DNA from: Aerococcus sp. HMSC062A02
GTDB taxonomy: Bacteria > Bacillota > Bacilli > Lactobacillales > Aerococcaceae
Assembly: GCF_001809535.1 (NCBI RefSeq)
Contig: NZ_KV797939.1
Coordinates: 66,981-126,344, forward strand
DNA: 59,364 nucleotides
Reading direction: 5' to 3'
The translations under genes and the position numbers were made by a program. Positions 25,179 through 35,635 of this stretch are shown one piece after another (positions within the stretch are counted from its first letter, which is position 1; each line of letters starts with the position of its first letter). The notes below the pieces were generated by a model, which ran no database searches, was not told the origin of the DNA, and was given only the letters and a program-made list of their open reading frames with translations.

Positions 25179-26381
25179 TTAAGCAGGCTGGAGCTCCCCT
25201 AAGACTTGAGCAAAAATGGCCAAAGCCCGGTCGCAGTCTACCTGAGAAACATTCAAGGAGGGCAGGAAGCGGACCACATTGCCTTTAGCACTCACTAAGA
25301 GGAGTCCCGCTCCATAGCAGGCCTGGCAAAGATCTGTGACTGGCAAGCCGAGCTCAACGCCTAGCAGGAGTCCCTGGCCCCGGACATCAACAATCCCACC
25401 GACTTCTTGACGAATACTATTTAGGCCTTCCTGTAATTGCTTAGACCGTTCCTGGACATTAGCCAAAAGTTGGTCCTGGTCCAAAACATCGAGGACGGTG
25501 TTGGCTAAGGCGCAGGCTAAAGGATTCCCCCCAAAGGTGCTCCCATGGTCGCCTGGTTGGACACTGGCTTGGATCTTTTCTCCCGCCAGCAAGGCGCCAA
25601 TCGGAAAACCGCCCGCTAGTCCCTTGGCCAAGGTCAGCATATCCGCCTGCAAGCCATAGCCTTGACTGGCTAAGAAATGACCGGTCCGTCCGACCCCTGT
25701 CTGTACTTCATCAATAATGAGCAGAAGGTCAGCTTCCGCTTGGAGGTCCTTTAGGGTCTGGGCATAAGCTTGAGTCATCGGATGGACCCCACCCTCCCCT
25801 TGGATCACTTCTACAATGATGGCACAGGTCTCCTTGGTCACCGCTTGCTTGAGGGCCTGGCAATCATTATAGGGAACATAGGAGAAACCTTCGAGCATGG
25901 GTGCAAAAGGCGCCTGCAAGCTCGCCTGACCGGTTGCTGCAAGCGAGCCCATGGTCCGGCCGTGGAAGGATTGCTGGCAGCTAATGATCTGGATAGCAGC
26001 TTCGCCCTTATGCTGACGGCCCCACTTGCGAGCTAACTTGATCGCCGCTTCATTAGCTTCGGTCCCCGAATTACAGAAGAAGGCCTGGCCCAAGCCCGTC
26101 TTTTCCGCGAGCTTTTCTGCAAGTTCGATGGCGGGCGTGTTCCAGTAATAATTCGAGAAGTGCATGCCGAGTTGACCTTGGTCAGCCATGGTCTGAACGA
26201 GAGCGGGATGGCCGTGACCTAGGGCGTTAACCGCAATGCCGGACATAAAGTCTAGATAGGCCTTACCGTCCGCATCAAAGAGATAGGACCCTTCCCCTTT
26301 CACCATAACCCGGTCCCCCCGGTTAAATAAATTCAATAAGATATCTTGACCGCGTTGGCTCCATTCGGCTTGACTCGTCAT
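25179..26381 (-). CDS. argD: Acetylornithine aminotransferase
   Basis: ArgD is a PLP enzyme converting N-acetylglutamate semialdehyde to N-acetylornithine. Class III aminotransferase features: FMSGIAVNALGHGHP, FFCNSGTEANEAAIKLAR, IIDEVQTGVGRTG and the PLP lysine in LTLAKGLAGGFPIGA. ATG at 26381, behind AAAGG, gives 400 residues; the frame is open upstream but that part overlaps the argJ end. It is the last gene of the arg operon. Confidence 0.93.
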   Translation of the reverse strand: MTSQAEWSQRGQDILLNLFNRGDRVMVKGEGSYLFDADGKAYLDFMSGIAVNALGHGHPALVQTMADQGQLGMHFSNYYWNTPAIELAEKLAEKTGLGQAFFCNSGTEANEAAIKLARKWGRQHKGEAAIQIISCQQSFHGRTMGSLAATGQASLQAPFAPMLEGFSYVPYNDCQALKQAVTKETCAIIVEVIQGEGGVHPMTQAYAQTLKDLQAEADLLLIIDEVQTGVGRTGHFLASQGYGLQADMLTLAKGLAGGFPIGALLAGEKIQASVQPGDHGSTFGGNPLACALANTVLDVLDQDQLLANVQERSKQLQEGLNSIRQEVGGIVDVRGQGLLLGVELGLPVTDLCQACYGAGLLLVSAKGNVVRFLPSLNVSQVDCDRALAIFAQVLGELQPA

Positions 26382-26394
26382 CCAACCATCCTTT

Positions 26395-27582
26395 CTAGCT
26401 GCGGTATTCCGCATTAATCTTAATGTAATCATGAGAGAAATCACAGGTCCAAACCCTGGCCTGAGCCTGGCCTAAACCAAGACTTAAGTGAATCTGGATC
26501 TCTTCTTCATGGAGGATCTGCCCAGCTAGGTCTTCATCCATACCTTGCGCCTGGCCAGCTTGGTAGGGAGTGATCGTGCCCCCTGCTGATTCAAAGGAAA
26601 TAGTCAGGCGGTCCGGATCAATGGGCAGGCCTTCTGCATAGCCAGCTGCGGCTAAGACCCGGCCCCAATTAGCATCCTCGCCGTAGATGGCTGTCTTAAC
26701 CAAGTTGGACGTGGCTACCGATTTGGCTACAGACACGGCTTGGTCCTCGGCTTGGGCACCTTCAACGGCTACCGTGACAAACTTGGTCGCCCCTTCCCCA
26801 TCGCGTACAATCATCTGGGCCAAGTCGCGCATAACCACTTCTAAGTCTTGGGCGAATTGGTCGACGTCAGTCGGACCTGCCTGACCAGTAGCGGCTAAGA
26901 AAGCCGAATCATTGGTCGATGTGTCCCCGTCCACCGTAATCCGGTTGAAAGTCGTCTGGGTCACCTGGTGGAGGACCTTGCCGAGCTGGGCCTGGCTAAG
27001 ATCAGCATCCGTTGCGATAAAGGCCAGCATGGTTCCCATATTGGGGTGGATCATCCCCGAGCCCTTAGCCACCCCTGCAATCCGATAATGATCGAACTGG
27101 TAGGCCACTTGCTTGGTACAGGTATCCGTCGTTAGAATAGCCTGGGCAAAATCATCGGAAGAAGCCGCCCCGAGTTGACCACATAGACTGTCGCAAGCAG
27201 AGACCAAGGGACTCACATCAAAGGCTTCCCCAATTACCCCTGTTGAAGCCATCAGAAACTCATCTTCTCCAATCTTTAAGCTCTCACACAAGCAGGTCTG
27301 GCAAGCTTTTAAGGCTTCCCAGCCAGCCGAACCATTGCAGGCATTGGCATTGCCGCTATTGACCGCGATTAGCTTGAAGCGATTCGATCCTTCCAATTGG
27401 TCCTGGCAAAAATGAACCGGATGGGCTTGGACAGGATTTTGAGTGAAGACGCCCGCTACTTCCGCCCCATCAGGGAAGTAAATCAGCCCCATATCTTTCT
27501 TCTTATATTTAAAACCGAGATGGGCCCCACAAGTTTCCAAGCCGGGAATACTGGCGAGTCCCTGGTCTAATACATCTCTCAT
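26395..27582 (-). CDS. argJ: Glutamate N-acetyltransferase / ornithine acetyltransferase ArgJ
   Basis: ArgJ transfers acetyl from acetylornithine to glutamate, so the acetyl group cycles. The precursor self-cleaves before a Thr nucleophile: here in KGSGMIHPNMGTMLAFIATD, with Gly rather than the more common Ala before the Thr. The oxyanion motif MASTGVIGEAFD is also present. ATG at 27582 (395 residues) has AGGAGG upstream; a TTG six codons earlier would place that ribosome-binding site inside the gene. Whether it is mono- or bifunctional cannot be told; no argA is visible. Confidence 0.93.
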   Translation of the reverse strand: MRDVLDQGLASIPGLETCGAHLGFKYKKKDMGLIYFPDGAEVAGVFTQNPVQAHPVHFCQDQLEGSNRFKLIAVNSGNANACNGSAGWEALKACQTCLCESLKIGEDEFLMASTGVIGEAFDVSPLVSACDSLCGQLGAASSDDFAQAILTTDTCTKQVAYQFDHYRIAGVAKGSGMIHPNMGTMLAFIATDADLSQAQLGKVLHQVTQTTFNRITVDGDTSTNDSAFLAATGQAGPTDVDQFAQDLEVVMRDLAQMIVRDGEGATKFVTVAVEGAQAEDQAVSVAKSVATSNLVKTAIYGEDANWGRVLAAAGYAEGLPIDPDRLTISFESAGGTITPYQAGQAQGMDEDLAGQILHEEEIQIHLSLGLGQAQARVWTCDFSHDYIKINAEYRS

Positions 27583-27592
27583 AGCGCTCCTC

Positions 27593-28468
27593 CTATTCAA
27601 TCATGGTGCCAATACCAGCATCAAAAAACAATTCTTCTAATAAGGCATGGGGTTCTCTCCCAGAGATCAGGTGGACTCGGTCGACCCCAGCATGGATAGC
27701 TGCAAGGGCAGCCTCAATCTTAGGCAACATACCTCCAGTGAGAATGCCTTCCTCCTTAAGCTGAAGGAACTCGTCAACGCTCAGAGTCGAAATTAAGCTC
27801 TCGGGATCTTCGGGGTCGCGGTAAACGCCCTTGACATCCGTTAAGAGCACCAGCTTAACAGCTCCTAGGGCTTGGGCTAGCTGGCTGGCCACTGTGTCTG
27901 CATTGATGTTGTAGACCTGGCCGTCCTTGCCCACCCCAACAGAGGAAATGACCGGCACATAGTCTGCTTGGATAACTTCTGAGACCAGGTCGGCATTAAT
28001 CCCTTGCACCTGGCCGACATAGCCCAGGTCAAGAGCTTCCCCCTCATCATTAGTTAGGGCAAGGGGACCGGCTTGAATCAGCTTGGCATCCTTGCCCGAT
28101 AAACCGAGAGCACGCCCGCCCATCTGGTTAATCCGTTTGACCACGTCGCCATTCACTTGGCCATCGAGGACCATTTCCACCACTTCCAAAGTCTCCTTGT
28201 CCGTTATCCGGATCCCCTGTTCAAAACGTGACTGGATCCCCATTCGCTCCAGAATCTTGCCAATGAAAGGCCCACCCCCGTGGACCACTACCGGCAGGAT
28301 CCCCACCGCCTGCATGAGGACGATATCCTGGGCAAAGGCTAGCTTGGCCTCTTCATCGACCATGGCATGGCCACCAAATTTAATGAGAACAATTTTTTGG
28401 TGGAATTGGTGAACATAAGGCAGGGCCTCAAGTAAGACCAGCACTCTTGCATCACATTCTTTTGTCAT
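27593..28468 (-). CDS. argB: Acetylglutamate kinase
   Basis: ArgB phosphorylates N-acetylglutamate. The amino-acid-kinase fold shows KFGGHAMVD near residue 30, VVHGGGPFIGKILERMG near 61, NINADTVASQLAQALGA near 188 and the LTDVKGVY motif near 215. The length of 291 residues is usual. A good AAAGGAGGAG precedes the ATG. Confidence 0.95.
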   Translation of the reverse strand: MTKECDARVLVLLEALPYVHQFHQKIVLIKFGGHAMVDEEAKLAFAQDIVLMQAVGILPVVVHGGGPFIGKILERMGIQSRFEQGIRITDKETLEVVEMVLDGQVNGDVVKRINQMGGRALGLSGKDAKLIQAGPLALTNDEGEALDLGYVGQVQGINADLVSEVIQADYVPVISSVGVGKDGQVYNINADTVASQLAQALGAVKLVLLTDVKGVYRDPEDPESLISTLSVDEFLQLKEEGILTGGMLPKIEAALAAIHAGVDRVHLISGREPHALLEELFFDAGIGTMIE

Positions 28469-28480
28469 AACTCTCCTCCT

Positions 28481-29518
28481 TTAGGGCCAAACCGTCAGCT
28501 GGTCCAAGCCCAAGTTGGCAGGCCAATTGAATAGTAGGTTCATATTCTGAACCGCCTGGCCACTGGCGCCCTTCATCAAATTATCGATCACTGAGAAAAT
28601 AATTAAGTGACCCGTGTCCGCATCAGCCGCCAGACCAATCTGACAGCGGTTGGTCCCCCGCACTTGCTTGACTTGAGGCAAGCTCCCTAAAGGCAAGACT
28701 TGGACATAATCTGAGCCCTGGTAGGCGGCTTGGTAGTGCTGGTGGATGGCTGTCAAATCCTCAGTACCTGTCAATTTAGTATAAATAGTGGATTGGATGC
28801 CCCGGGCAATGGGGAGCAAGTGGGGCACAAATTGAACTTTGACTGCTTCTTTAGCGAAACGACCCAGTTCGGCTTCCATTTCCGGAACATGGCGGTGGGT
28901 CAAGGGCTTATAAGCCTTAAAGTTTTCCGTCATTTCCGCGTAGAGATTATCTAGGGATTCATTCCGTCCCGCCCCAGAAATGCCCGAGGCGGAAGAGATC
29001 ATAATTTCTTGAGAGTCAACCAAGCCGGCTTTTAGTGCGGGATAGAGCCCCAGCAAGACAGAAGTCACAAAGCAGCCTGGATTAGCAACGAGTTGGGCTT
29101 TTTGAATCGCCTCAGGATAAATATCTGCTAAGCCATAAACAGCCTGGTCTAAGAAGTTGCCTCCTGGTGCTGTTTGCCCATAGTAGGCTTCATAAGTCGC
29201 CGGGTCTTTCAAACGAAAGTCAGCGCCCAGGTCGATAATCCGGGTCTTTTCAAGGTCAACTTCTCCCACAATAGCCTTGGCATGACCATGAGGCAGGCAG
29301 ATAAAGGCGAGGTCAGAAGCTTGGAGCTTGGCCAGATCTAAGTTTTCAAAGGCTAAGCCCCCCAGCTCCACTAATTGGGGAAAGGCCTGGCCGATGACCT
29401 GCCCAGCATAGCTTCTAGACGTCACATGGAAGAGGTCAACTTGGGGGTGCTTGGCTAAGAGGCGTAAGAGCTCAAGACCCGTATAACCATTGCCTCCGAT
29501 TACCGCAACCTTAATCAT
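28481..29518 (-). CDS. argC: N-acetyl-gamma-glutamyl-phosphate reductase
   Basis: ArgC reduces N-acetylglutamyl phosphate to the semialdehyde with NADPH. The Rossmann start [21 protein letters not shown], the catalytic Cys in [18 protein letters not shown] near residue 149 and the SGISGAGR motif near 180 are present. The length of 345 residues is complete. Its ATG overlaps the argF stop by eight bases, indicating coupling. Confidence 0.95.
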   Translation of the reverse strand: MIKVAVIGGNGYTGLELLRLLAKHPQVDLFHVTSRSYAGQVIGQAFPQLVELGGLAFENLDLAKLQASDLAFICLPHGHAKAIVGEVDLEKTRIIDLGADFRLKDPATYEAYYGQTAPGGNFLDQAVYGLADIYPEAIQKAQLVANPGCFVTSVLLGLYPALKAGLVDSQEIMISSASGISGAGRNESLDNLYAEMTENFKAYKPLTHRHVPEMEAELGRFAKEAVKVQFVPHLLPIARGIQSTIYTKLTGTEDLTAIHQHYQAAYQGSDYVQVLPLGSLPQVKQVRGTNRCQIGLAADADTGHLIIFSVIDNLMKGASGQAVQNMNLLFNWPANLGLDQLTVWP

Positions 29519-30524
29519 GGTAACCCCCTCCCTTCTCTAAGTTAGGCACAAAGAGGTGGCCGTTGGTAGCCGCCATGATGGATTTAATCGAATGCATCCG
29601 GTTCTCAGCCTGTTGGAACTGGTAGGCGGCTGGACTCTTGAAGACCTCATCCGTAACCTCTAATTCGGATACACCCTTGTCCTTAGCGAAATCGGTCTGA
29701 TCATCGTGGAAGGCAGGTAAGCAGTGGAGGAAGATGCAGGTGGGCTCTGTCAGGTCCATCAAGTCTTGGTTGACCTGGTAGGCTTGAAGGTCAGCCAAGC
29801 GTTGGTCAGCCTCCGCTTCATCCCCCATTGAGATCCAAACATCAGTATAGATAACATGGGCCCCTTGGACAGCTTGCTTGATATCAGCCGTCACGTCAAT
29901 CTTAGCCCCTGATACTTTGGCCCGGTCTTGGACTTCAGCTAAGATGGCAGGCTCCGGCTGGTACCCTTCTGGCGCAGCCACGGTTACATCCACCCCAAGA
30001 ATAGCGCCAGCCATCAAGAGACTATTGGCCATATTATTGGCCCCATCACCACAGTAAACTAACTTAATCCCTTGGAGCGTGCCAAAGACTTCCTTGATGG
30101 TCATATAATCGGCGATCATCTGGGTAGGATGGGAGACATCGCTCAAACCATTCCAAACCGGTGCCGGTGACGCCTCAGCCAAAGCTTCCACAATTTCCTG
30201 GCTAAAGCCCCGGTACTCAATCCCATCAAAAATCCGCCCGAGAACTTGTCCCGTATCAGCAACCGATTCTTTCTTGCCGAGCTGGATATCCTTAGCTCCC
30301 AAGAATTCAACCGTCGCTCCCAAATCAGCCCCTGCTACCGTAAAAGCAGCCCGGGTCCGCGTTGAGCTTTTCTCAAACAAGAGACAAATATTCTGCCCCT
30401 CCATGTACTTATGGGGAATACCTGCTTGCTTCAGCCCCTTCAAGTGAATTGCAAAATCAATTAAATAGTTTAACTCTTCTTTTGTAAAATCTTTAATCTT
30501 TAAAAAATCTTTTCCTTGTAACAT
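29511..30524 (-). CDS. argF: Ornithine carbamoyltransferase
   Basis: This enzyme joins ornithine and carbamoyl phosphate to citrulline. The carbamoyl-phosphate motif [12 protein letters not shown] lies near residue 50, HPTQMIAD near 132 and the ornithine-site HCLPAFHDD near 270. It is first in the operon, directly after the T-box leader, and is followed by acetyl-cycle genes, which favours a biosynthetic role over the catabolic arcB role. No arcA or arcC is nearby. Confidence 0.93.
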   Translation of the reverse strand: MLQGKDFLKIKDFTKEELNYLIDFAIHLKGLKQAGIPHKYMEGQNICLLFEKSSTRTRAAFTVAGADLGATVEFLGAKDIQLGKKESVADTGQVLGRIFDGIEYRGFSQEIVEALAEASPAPVWNGLSDVSHPTQMIADYMTIKEVFGTLQGIKLVYCGDGANNMANSLLMAGAILGVDVTVAAPEGYQPEPAILAEVQDRAKVSGAKIDVTADIKQAVQGAHVIYTDVWISMGDEAEADQRLADLQAYQVNQDLMDLTEPTCIFLHCLPAFHDDQTDFAKDKGVSELEVTDEVFKSPAAYQFQQAENRMHSIKSIMAATNGHLFVPNLEKGGGYHD

Positions 30525-30560
30525 CTTGTGTCCTCCTTAAGCTTCACGCTTGCTTTCAAA

Positions 30561-30912
30561 TAAAAAAACACCACCCCTGTCCTAGGACAGTAGAGGCGGT
30601 GTGACCACGGTACCACTCTACTGGTAGCTTTAAGTAAAACTACCCAGAAGCCCAGCCAAGCCAGTCGCTCCTTATGAAAAAAGCCCCCTATCGTCCCAGA
30701 CGATAAGAGGCAGAAAAATTTCACGGTACCACTCTAATTCTTAGCTTGTCAGCTTCACTTAGTTAATGTTAACGCAATTTCTGCGGGTCCGATTACTCGC
30801 TTCACCGGCCATCTCAACAAGACGTTTCACAGTTAGCTTCTCGCAACCCTTCCACCACCAGCCGCTCGCTTAAGAGAATCCTATCTGTTACTTTTTGTTT
30901 CTAAGATTTTGA
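30561..30912 (-). promoter_or_regulatory. T-box leader with two antiterminator/terminator modules
   Basis: On the minus strand the leader carries a stem-I-like region (about 30900-30790) and a first T-box AGAGTGGTACCGTG (30735-30722), then a terminator with six T residues (about 30715-30677). A second AGAGTGGTACCGTG (30619-30606) follows, then a second strong terminator (about 30603-30561, T7). Only one stem I is obvious, so the second module looks like a duplicated T-box/terminator. CGT (Arg) within GAAACGTC is a possible specifier codon, not proven. The first gene downstream is argF. Confidence 0.85.
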
Positions 30913-30920
30913 TTAGTATT

Positions 30921-30949
30921 ATTTAATCATCTTTTCATTTTATAGTCAA
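30921..30949 (-). promoter_or_regulatory. arg operon promoter
   Basis: On the minus strand TTGACT (30949-30944), 17 bp, TTAAAT (30926-30921), about 20 bases upstream of the T-box leader. Between 30950 and 31112 I see no gene or clear site. Confidence 0.7.
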
Positions 30950-31112
30950 GGGCTTTTTTATATTTTTTTCAAAAAGAGCTATGTCAGAATGCGAATATTT
31001 AAGTCCTTATCCTTTAGAGACTAAGCTCACAAAAGAAGCCCAGCCCTTTATCTTTTATCATTTAACGATCAAATTCAATAGCGCAAGGGATGCTCAACAG
31101 CATAATGTATTT

Positions 31113-31147
31113 AAAAAAACAAAAAGCCAGGCCCCAATGAGCCTGGC
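31113..31147 (-). terminator. eno terminator
   Basis: On the minus strand GCCAGGC (31147-31141) pairs with GCCTGGC (31132-31126), then TTTTTG and a T7 tract. A second hairpin (CTATCC/GGATAG, about 31152-31180) lies between it and the eno stop. Confidence 0.8.
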
Positions 31148-31222
31148 GCTATCCCGCTAGCCAAAAGGCCAACAAGGATAGTGGATGAACAATTATTAAT
31201 TAAGTGACGGGCATTTCAGACC

Positions 31223-32524
<1,302 letters not shown>

Positions 32525-32550
32525 TTAATTGCTCCTTTTTTAAATTAAAT

Positions 32551-33312
32551 TCATTTTACCATAAGATAATGGGCTTGCAAATTTTTAATGACAGCTAGCC
32601 AATCGTCATCTGATAGGGTCCGGTCATTGGAACACACTCCATCAAAGACGCCTTGAGCTAAAAGGTCCAAGTTCAGCCCCTCTAAAGCCTTAATGCTGTA
32701 GATAAGCTCAAGGGACTGGGCAATGGCCTCACCCGCAATCTCAAAGATCGTATCACGGATTAATTGGGCCACCCTTTCCAGGGCTTGAGCCGAGAGCTCG
32801 TCCCCTTCTGCCCCTTCGAAGAGAATTAAGACTTGACCTTGTTCTTCAGCCGTCAAATTTGAATAAATCTGCCAAATCTGCTGGGCCAACCAGACGCTCT
32901 GCATGTTCCATTCCCGACTAATCTGGGGAAGGCTTAGGCAGAGCACGGGACGAATACCGACGTCTAGGCAATTCTTAATCTTCCTAGACAAGTCGGAATC
33001 ATCCTCCATGAAGGCTTGGCGGCGACTAGCGCTACCAATTAAGCAATGCGTAACGCCTGCTTGGTGAAGCTGGTAGGCTGTAGTTTCGCCTAATTCGGCA
33101 TAGTCACTTTGAACCGAGCAGTTTTGGCTACCAAGCGCGCATGCCTGAAACGCGCTGGGGCAAAATTGGCTGATAACTATAGCAGGAAGGAAGTGGATAT
33201 GCTGGACGCTTTCCGACTGGCCAAGGACCCGGTCGACTCCAGCGATAGCTTGGTCAAGCTGGCGGGCGGAAGTTGCGGCTTGGCAAATCCTTCCTAATAT
33301 AAGCTCAGGCAA
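32551..33312 (-). CDS. Degenerate triosephosphate isomerase-like protein
   Basis: This 253-residue protein aligns along its length with TPI and sits in the tpiA position between pgk and eno, but key sites are gone. NWK (catalytic Lys) reads RIC near residue 9; IGHSERR reads IGSASRR, so the catalytic His is Ser; after the retained Glu (LFEG for AYEP) loop 6 WAIGTG is missing; the phosphate-binding YGGSV reads YSIKA and the late GG is lost. The start is TTG three bases after pgk with no clear ribosome-binding site. It is likely a pseudoenzyme, so a functional tpiA should exist elsewhere. Confidence 0.82.
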   Translation of the reverse strand: MPELILGRICQAATSARQLDQAIAGVDRVLGQSESVQHIHFLPAIVISQFCPSAFQACALGSQNCSVQSDYAELGETTAYQLHQAGVTHCLIGSASRRQAFMEDDSDLSRKIKNCLDVGIRPVLCLSLPQISREWNMQSVWLAQQIWQIYSNLTAEEQGQVLILFEGAEGDELSAQALERVAQLIRDTIFEIAGEAIAQSLELIYSIKALEGLNLDLLAQGVFDGVCSNDRTLSDDDWLAVIKNLQAHYLMVK

Positions 33313-33315
33313 GGT

Positions 33316-34509
33316 TTACTTGTCGTCTAAAGCGGCAACAGCTGGAAGTTCAGCGCCTTCCAAGAATTTCATGGATGCGCCCCCACCAGTTGAGATGTGT
33401 GAGAATTTATCGCCGAAGCCAGATTTTTGGGCTGCTGAAGCAGAGTCCCCACCACCTACGATAGTTGTTGCGCCGTCAAGATGGGCAATGGCTTCGCAGA
33501 CAGCGTTTGTCCCTTTAGCGAAGGCAGGCATTTCAAATACGCCCATTGGTCCATTCCATACCACTGTTTTCGCATCTTTAAGCACTTCTTTGAAGGCTTC
33601 AATGGTCTTAGGTCCACAGTCTAAGCCTTCCCAGCCTGCAGGAATTTCATCCGCAGCAACTTCCTTAGTATTGGCATCATTAGAGAAGTCATCTGCAATG
33701 GTTACGTCAACTGGTAATACCAAACGGTCGCCAGCGCGTTCCATTAAGTCTTTAGCTAGGTCAACCTTATCTTCTTCTAAGAGGGAATTCCCAACTTCAT
33801 AGCCTTTTGCCTTGAGGAAGGTGTAGGCCATACCGCCACCGATCAATACCTTATCAGCTTTGTCAAGTAAGGTTTCGATGACTTGGATCTTATCAGAAAC
33901 CTTAGCCCCACCGAGGATAGCTACGAATGGGCGTTTAGGATTTTCAACAGCGTCGCCTAAGAATTTTAATTCTTTTTCCATTAAGAAGCCGGCAACAGCG
34001 GTATCAATGTTAGAAGAAATCCCAACATTAGATGCGTGAGCCCGGTGAGCAGTACCGAAAGCGTCATTGACGAAAACATCGCCTAAGGAAGCCCAGTACT
34101 TGCCTAATTCAGGATCATTTCCGCTTTCCTTCTTACCATCAATGTCTTCGAAACGGGTGTTTTCAAAGAGAAGAACTTCGCCTTCTCCTAAGTTATTGAT
34201 GGCGTCTTCTAAGTCTTTACCACGCGTTTCAGGAACAAAAGTCACTTTTTGACCGAGTAATTCTTCCAAGTGTTCAGCTACTGGACGTAGGGTCTTAGAA
34301 GCCTTGTCTTCTTCGGTCTTAACCTTGCCTAAGTGAGAGAAGAGGATTAATTTCCCTTGGTGGTCTAAGACATATTTAATTGTAGGAAGAGCTTGGACCA
34401 TCCGGTTATCATCGGTAATGGTTGATCCATCCATTGGCACGTTGAAGTCCACGCGCATTAATACTTTTTTCCCTTTTACATCGATATCTTCAATTGTTTT
34501 TTTAGCCAT
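33316..34509 (-). CDS. pgk: Phosphoglycerate kinase
   Basis: Pgk makes ATP from 1,3-bisphosphoglycerate. It begins with [15 protein letters not shown], contains [26 protein letters not shown] near residue 200 and the nucleotide-binding [14 protein letters not shown] near 345. The length of 397 residues is complete. A terminator-like hairpin lies between gap and this gene, which probably lowers pgk expression relative to gap. Confidence 0.97.
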   Translation of the reverse strand: MAKKTIEDIDVKGKKVLMRVDFNVPMDGSTITDDNRMVQALPTIKYVLDHQGKLILFSHLGKVKTEEDKASKTLRPVAEHLEELLGQKVTFVPETRGKDLEDAINNLGEGEVLLFENTRFEDIDGKKESGNDPELGKYWASLGDVFVNDAFGTAHRAHASNVGISSNIDTAVAGFLMEKELKFLGDAVENPKRPFVAILGGAKVSDKIQVIETLLDKADKVLIGGGMAYTFLKAKGYEVGNSLLEEDKVDLAKDLMERAGDRLVLPVDVTIADDFSNDANTKEVAADEIPAGWEGLDCGPKTIEAFKEVLKDAKTVVWNGPMGVFEMPAFAKGTNAVCEAIAHLDGATTIVGGGDSASAAQKSGFGDKFSHISTGGGASMKFLEGAELPAVAALDDK

Positions 34510-34544
34510 GCTAAACCCCTTTTCTATCCTTGTCTACTTACTTT

Positions 34545-34573
34545 TAAAAAAACGGGAAGCGCGAAGCTCCCCG
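34545..34573 (-). terminator. Intra-operon terminator between gap and pgk
   Basis: On the minus strand CGGGGAGC (34573-34566) pairs with GCTTCCCG (34560-34553) with one mismatch, followed by a T7 run. It is 18 bp past the gap stop and would make a separate abundant gap message with partial read-through into pgk. Confidence 0.75.
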
Positions 34574-34591
34574 CTAGTTTAAAGATTTCTC

Positions 34592-35584
34592 TTATAGGTT
34601 AGCAAAGTGTTCTAAAGTAGAGATCATGTTGCTGGTGAAACCATATTCGTTATCATACCAAGCAACAGTCTTCACTAATTGGCCACCATCTGCATCCATG
34701 ATCTTAGTTTGGGTTGCATCGAATACAGAACCGTATGGGTAACCAATGATGTCTGATGAAACAATTTCATCTTCAGTGTAGTCGAAGGCAGTGCTTGAAG
34801 CAGCTTTCATTGCAGCGTTGACTTCTTCAGCAGTAACTTCTTTTTCAAGAACTGAGTAAAGTTCAACTTCTGAACCAGTGATTACAGGAACACGTTGAGC
34901 AGTCCCGTCGATCTTACCATCTAATTCAGGGATTACTTTACCAACAGCTTTAGCTGCACCAGTTGAAGCTGGGATGATGTTGTCAGCGCCAGCACGGTTC
35001 TTACGGCCACCTGGAGCATCTTGAGTTTTTTGAGTTGCAGTGTAAGCGTGGATTGTTGACATTAATGCACGTTTCACACCGAATTCTTTGTTTAATACAT
35101 TAACCATTGGAGCTAAGCAGTTAGTTGTACATGAAGCTGCTGATACAATGTTGTCGTCTGCAGTTAAGATATCGTGGTTAACACCATAAACGATAGTCTT
35201 AAGGTCGCCTTTAGCAGGAGCTGAAATTAAAACTTTCTTAGCACCAGCATCGATGTGAGCTTGTGCTTTATCAACTGATGTGTAGAAACCAGTACATTCA
35301 AGTACGAAGTCAATTCCTAAGTCACCCCAAGGTAATTTAGAAGCATCTGCTTCTTCATAGGATTTGATTTCTTTACCATCAACAATTAAGGCATCTTCTT
35401 TAGCTTCAACACTGTAAGGGAAACGTCCTTGAGCAGTATCATATTTTAGAAGATAAGCTAAGTCTTCGTTGTCAGTTAAGTCGTTGATTGCAACTACTTC
35501 TAAATCTGAACCTTTTTCTAAAATACGACGTAAAGCTAAACGACCAATACGGCCAAAACCGTTAATTGCTAATTTCTTTGCCAT
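34592..35584 (-). CDS. gap: Glyceraldehyde-3-phosphate dehydrogenase
   Basis: This glycolytic NAD enzyme has [16 protein letters not shown] at the N-terminus, the catalytic Cys in [18 protein letters not shown] near residue 150 and His in the [13 protein letters not shown] segment near 178. Length 330. Its codon use marks a highly expressed gene. It lies 50 bp downstream of cggR. Confidence 0.97.
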   Translation of the reverse strand: MAKKLAINGFGRIGRLALRRILEKGSDLEVVAINDLTDNEDLAYLLKYDTAQGRFPYSVEAKEDALIVDGKEIKSYEEADASKLPWGDLGIDFVLECTGFYTSVDKAQAHIDAGAKKVLISAPAKGDLKTIVYGVNHDILTADDNIVSAASCTTNCLAPMVNVLNKEFGVKRALMSTIHAYTATQKTQDAPGGRKNRAGADNIIPASTGAAKAVGKVIPELDGKIDGTAQRVPVITGSEVELYSVLEKEVTAEEVNAAMKAASSTAFDYTEDEIVSSDIIGYPYGSVFDATQTKIMDADGGQLVKTVAWYDNEYGFTSNMISTLEHFANL

Positions 35585-35635
35585 AATGTAAATTCCTCCT
35601 TGTAAGAACTACAACAGTTATACAACAATTTTATA

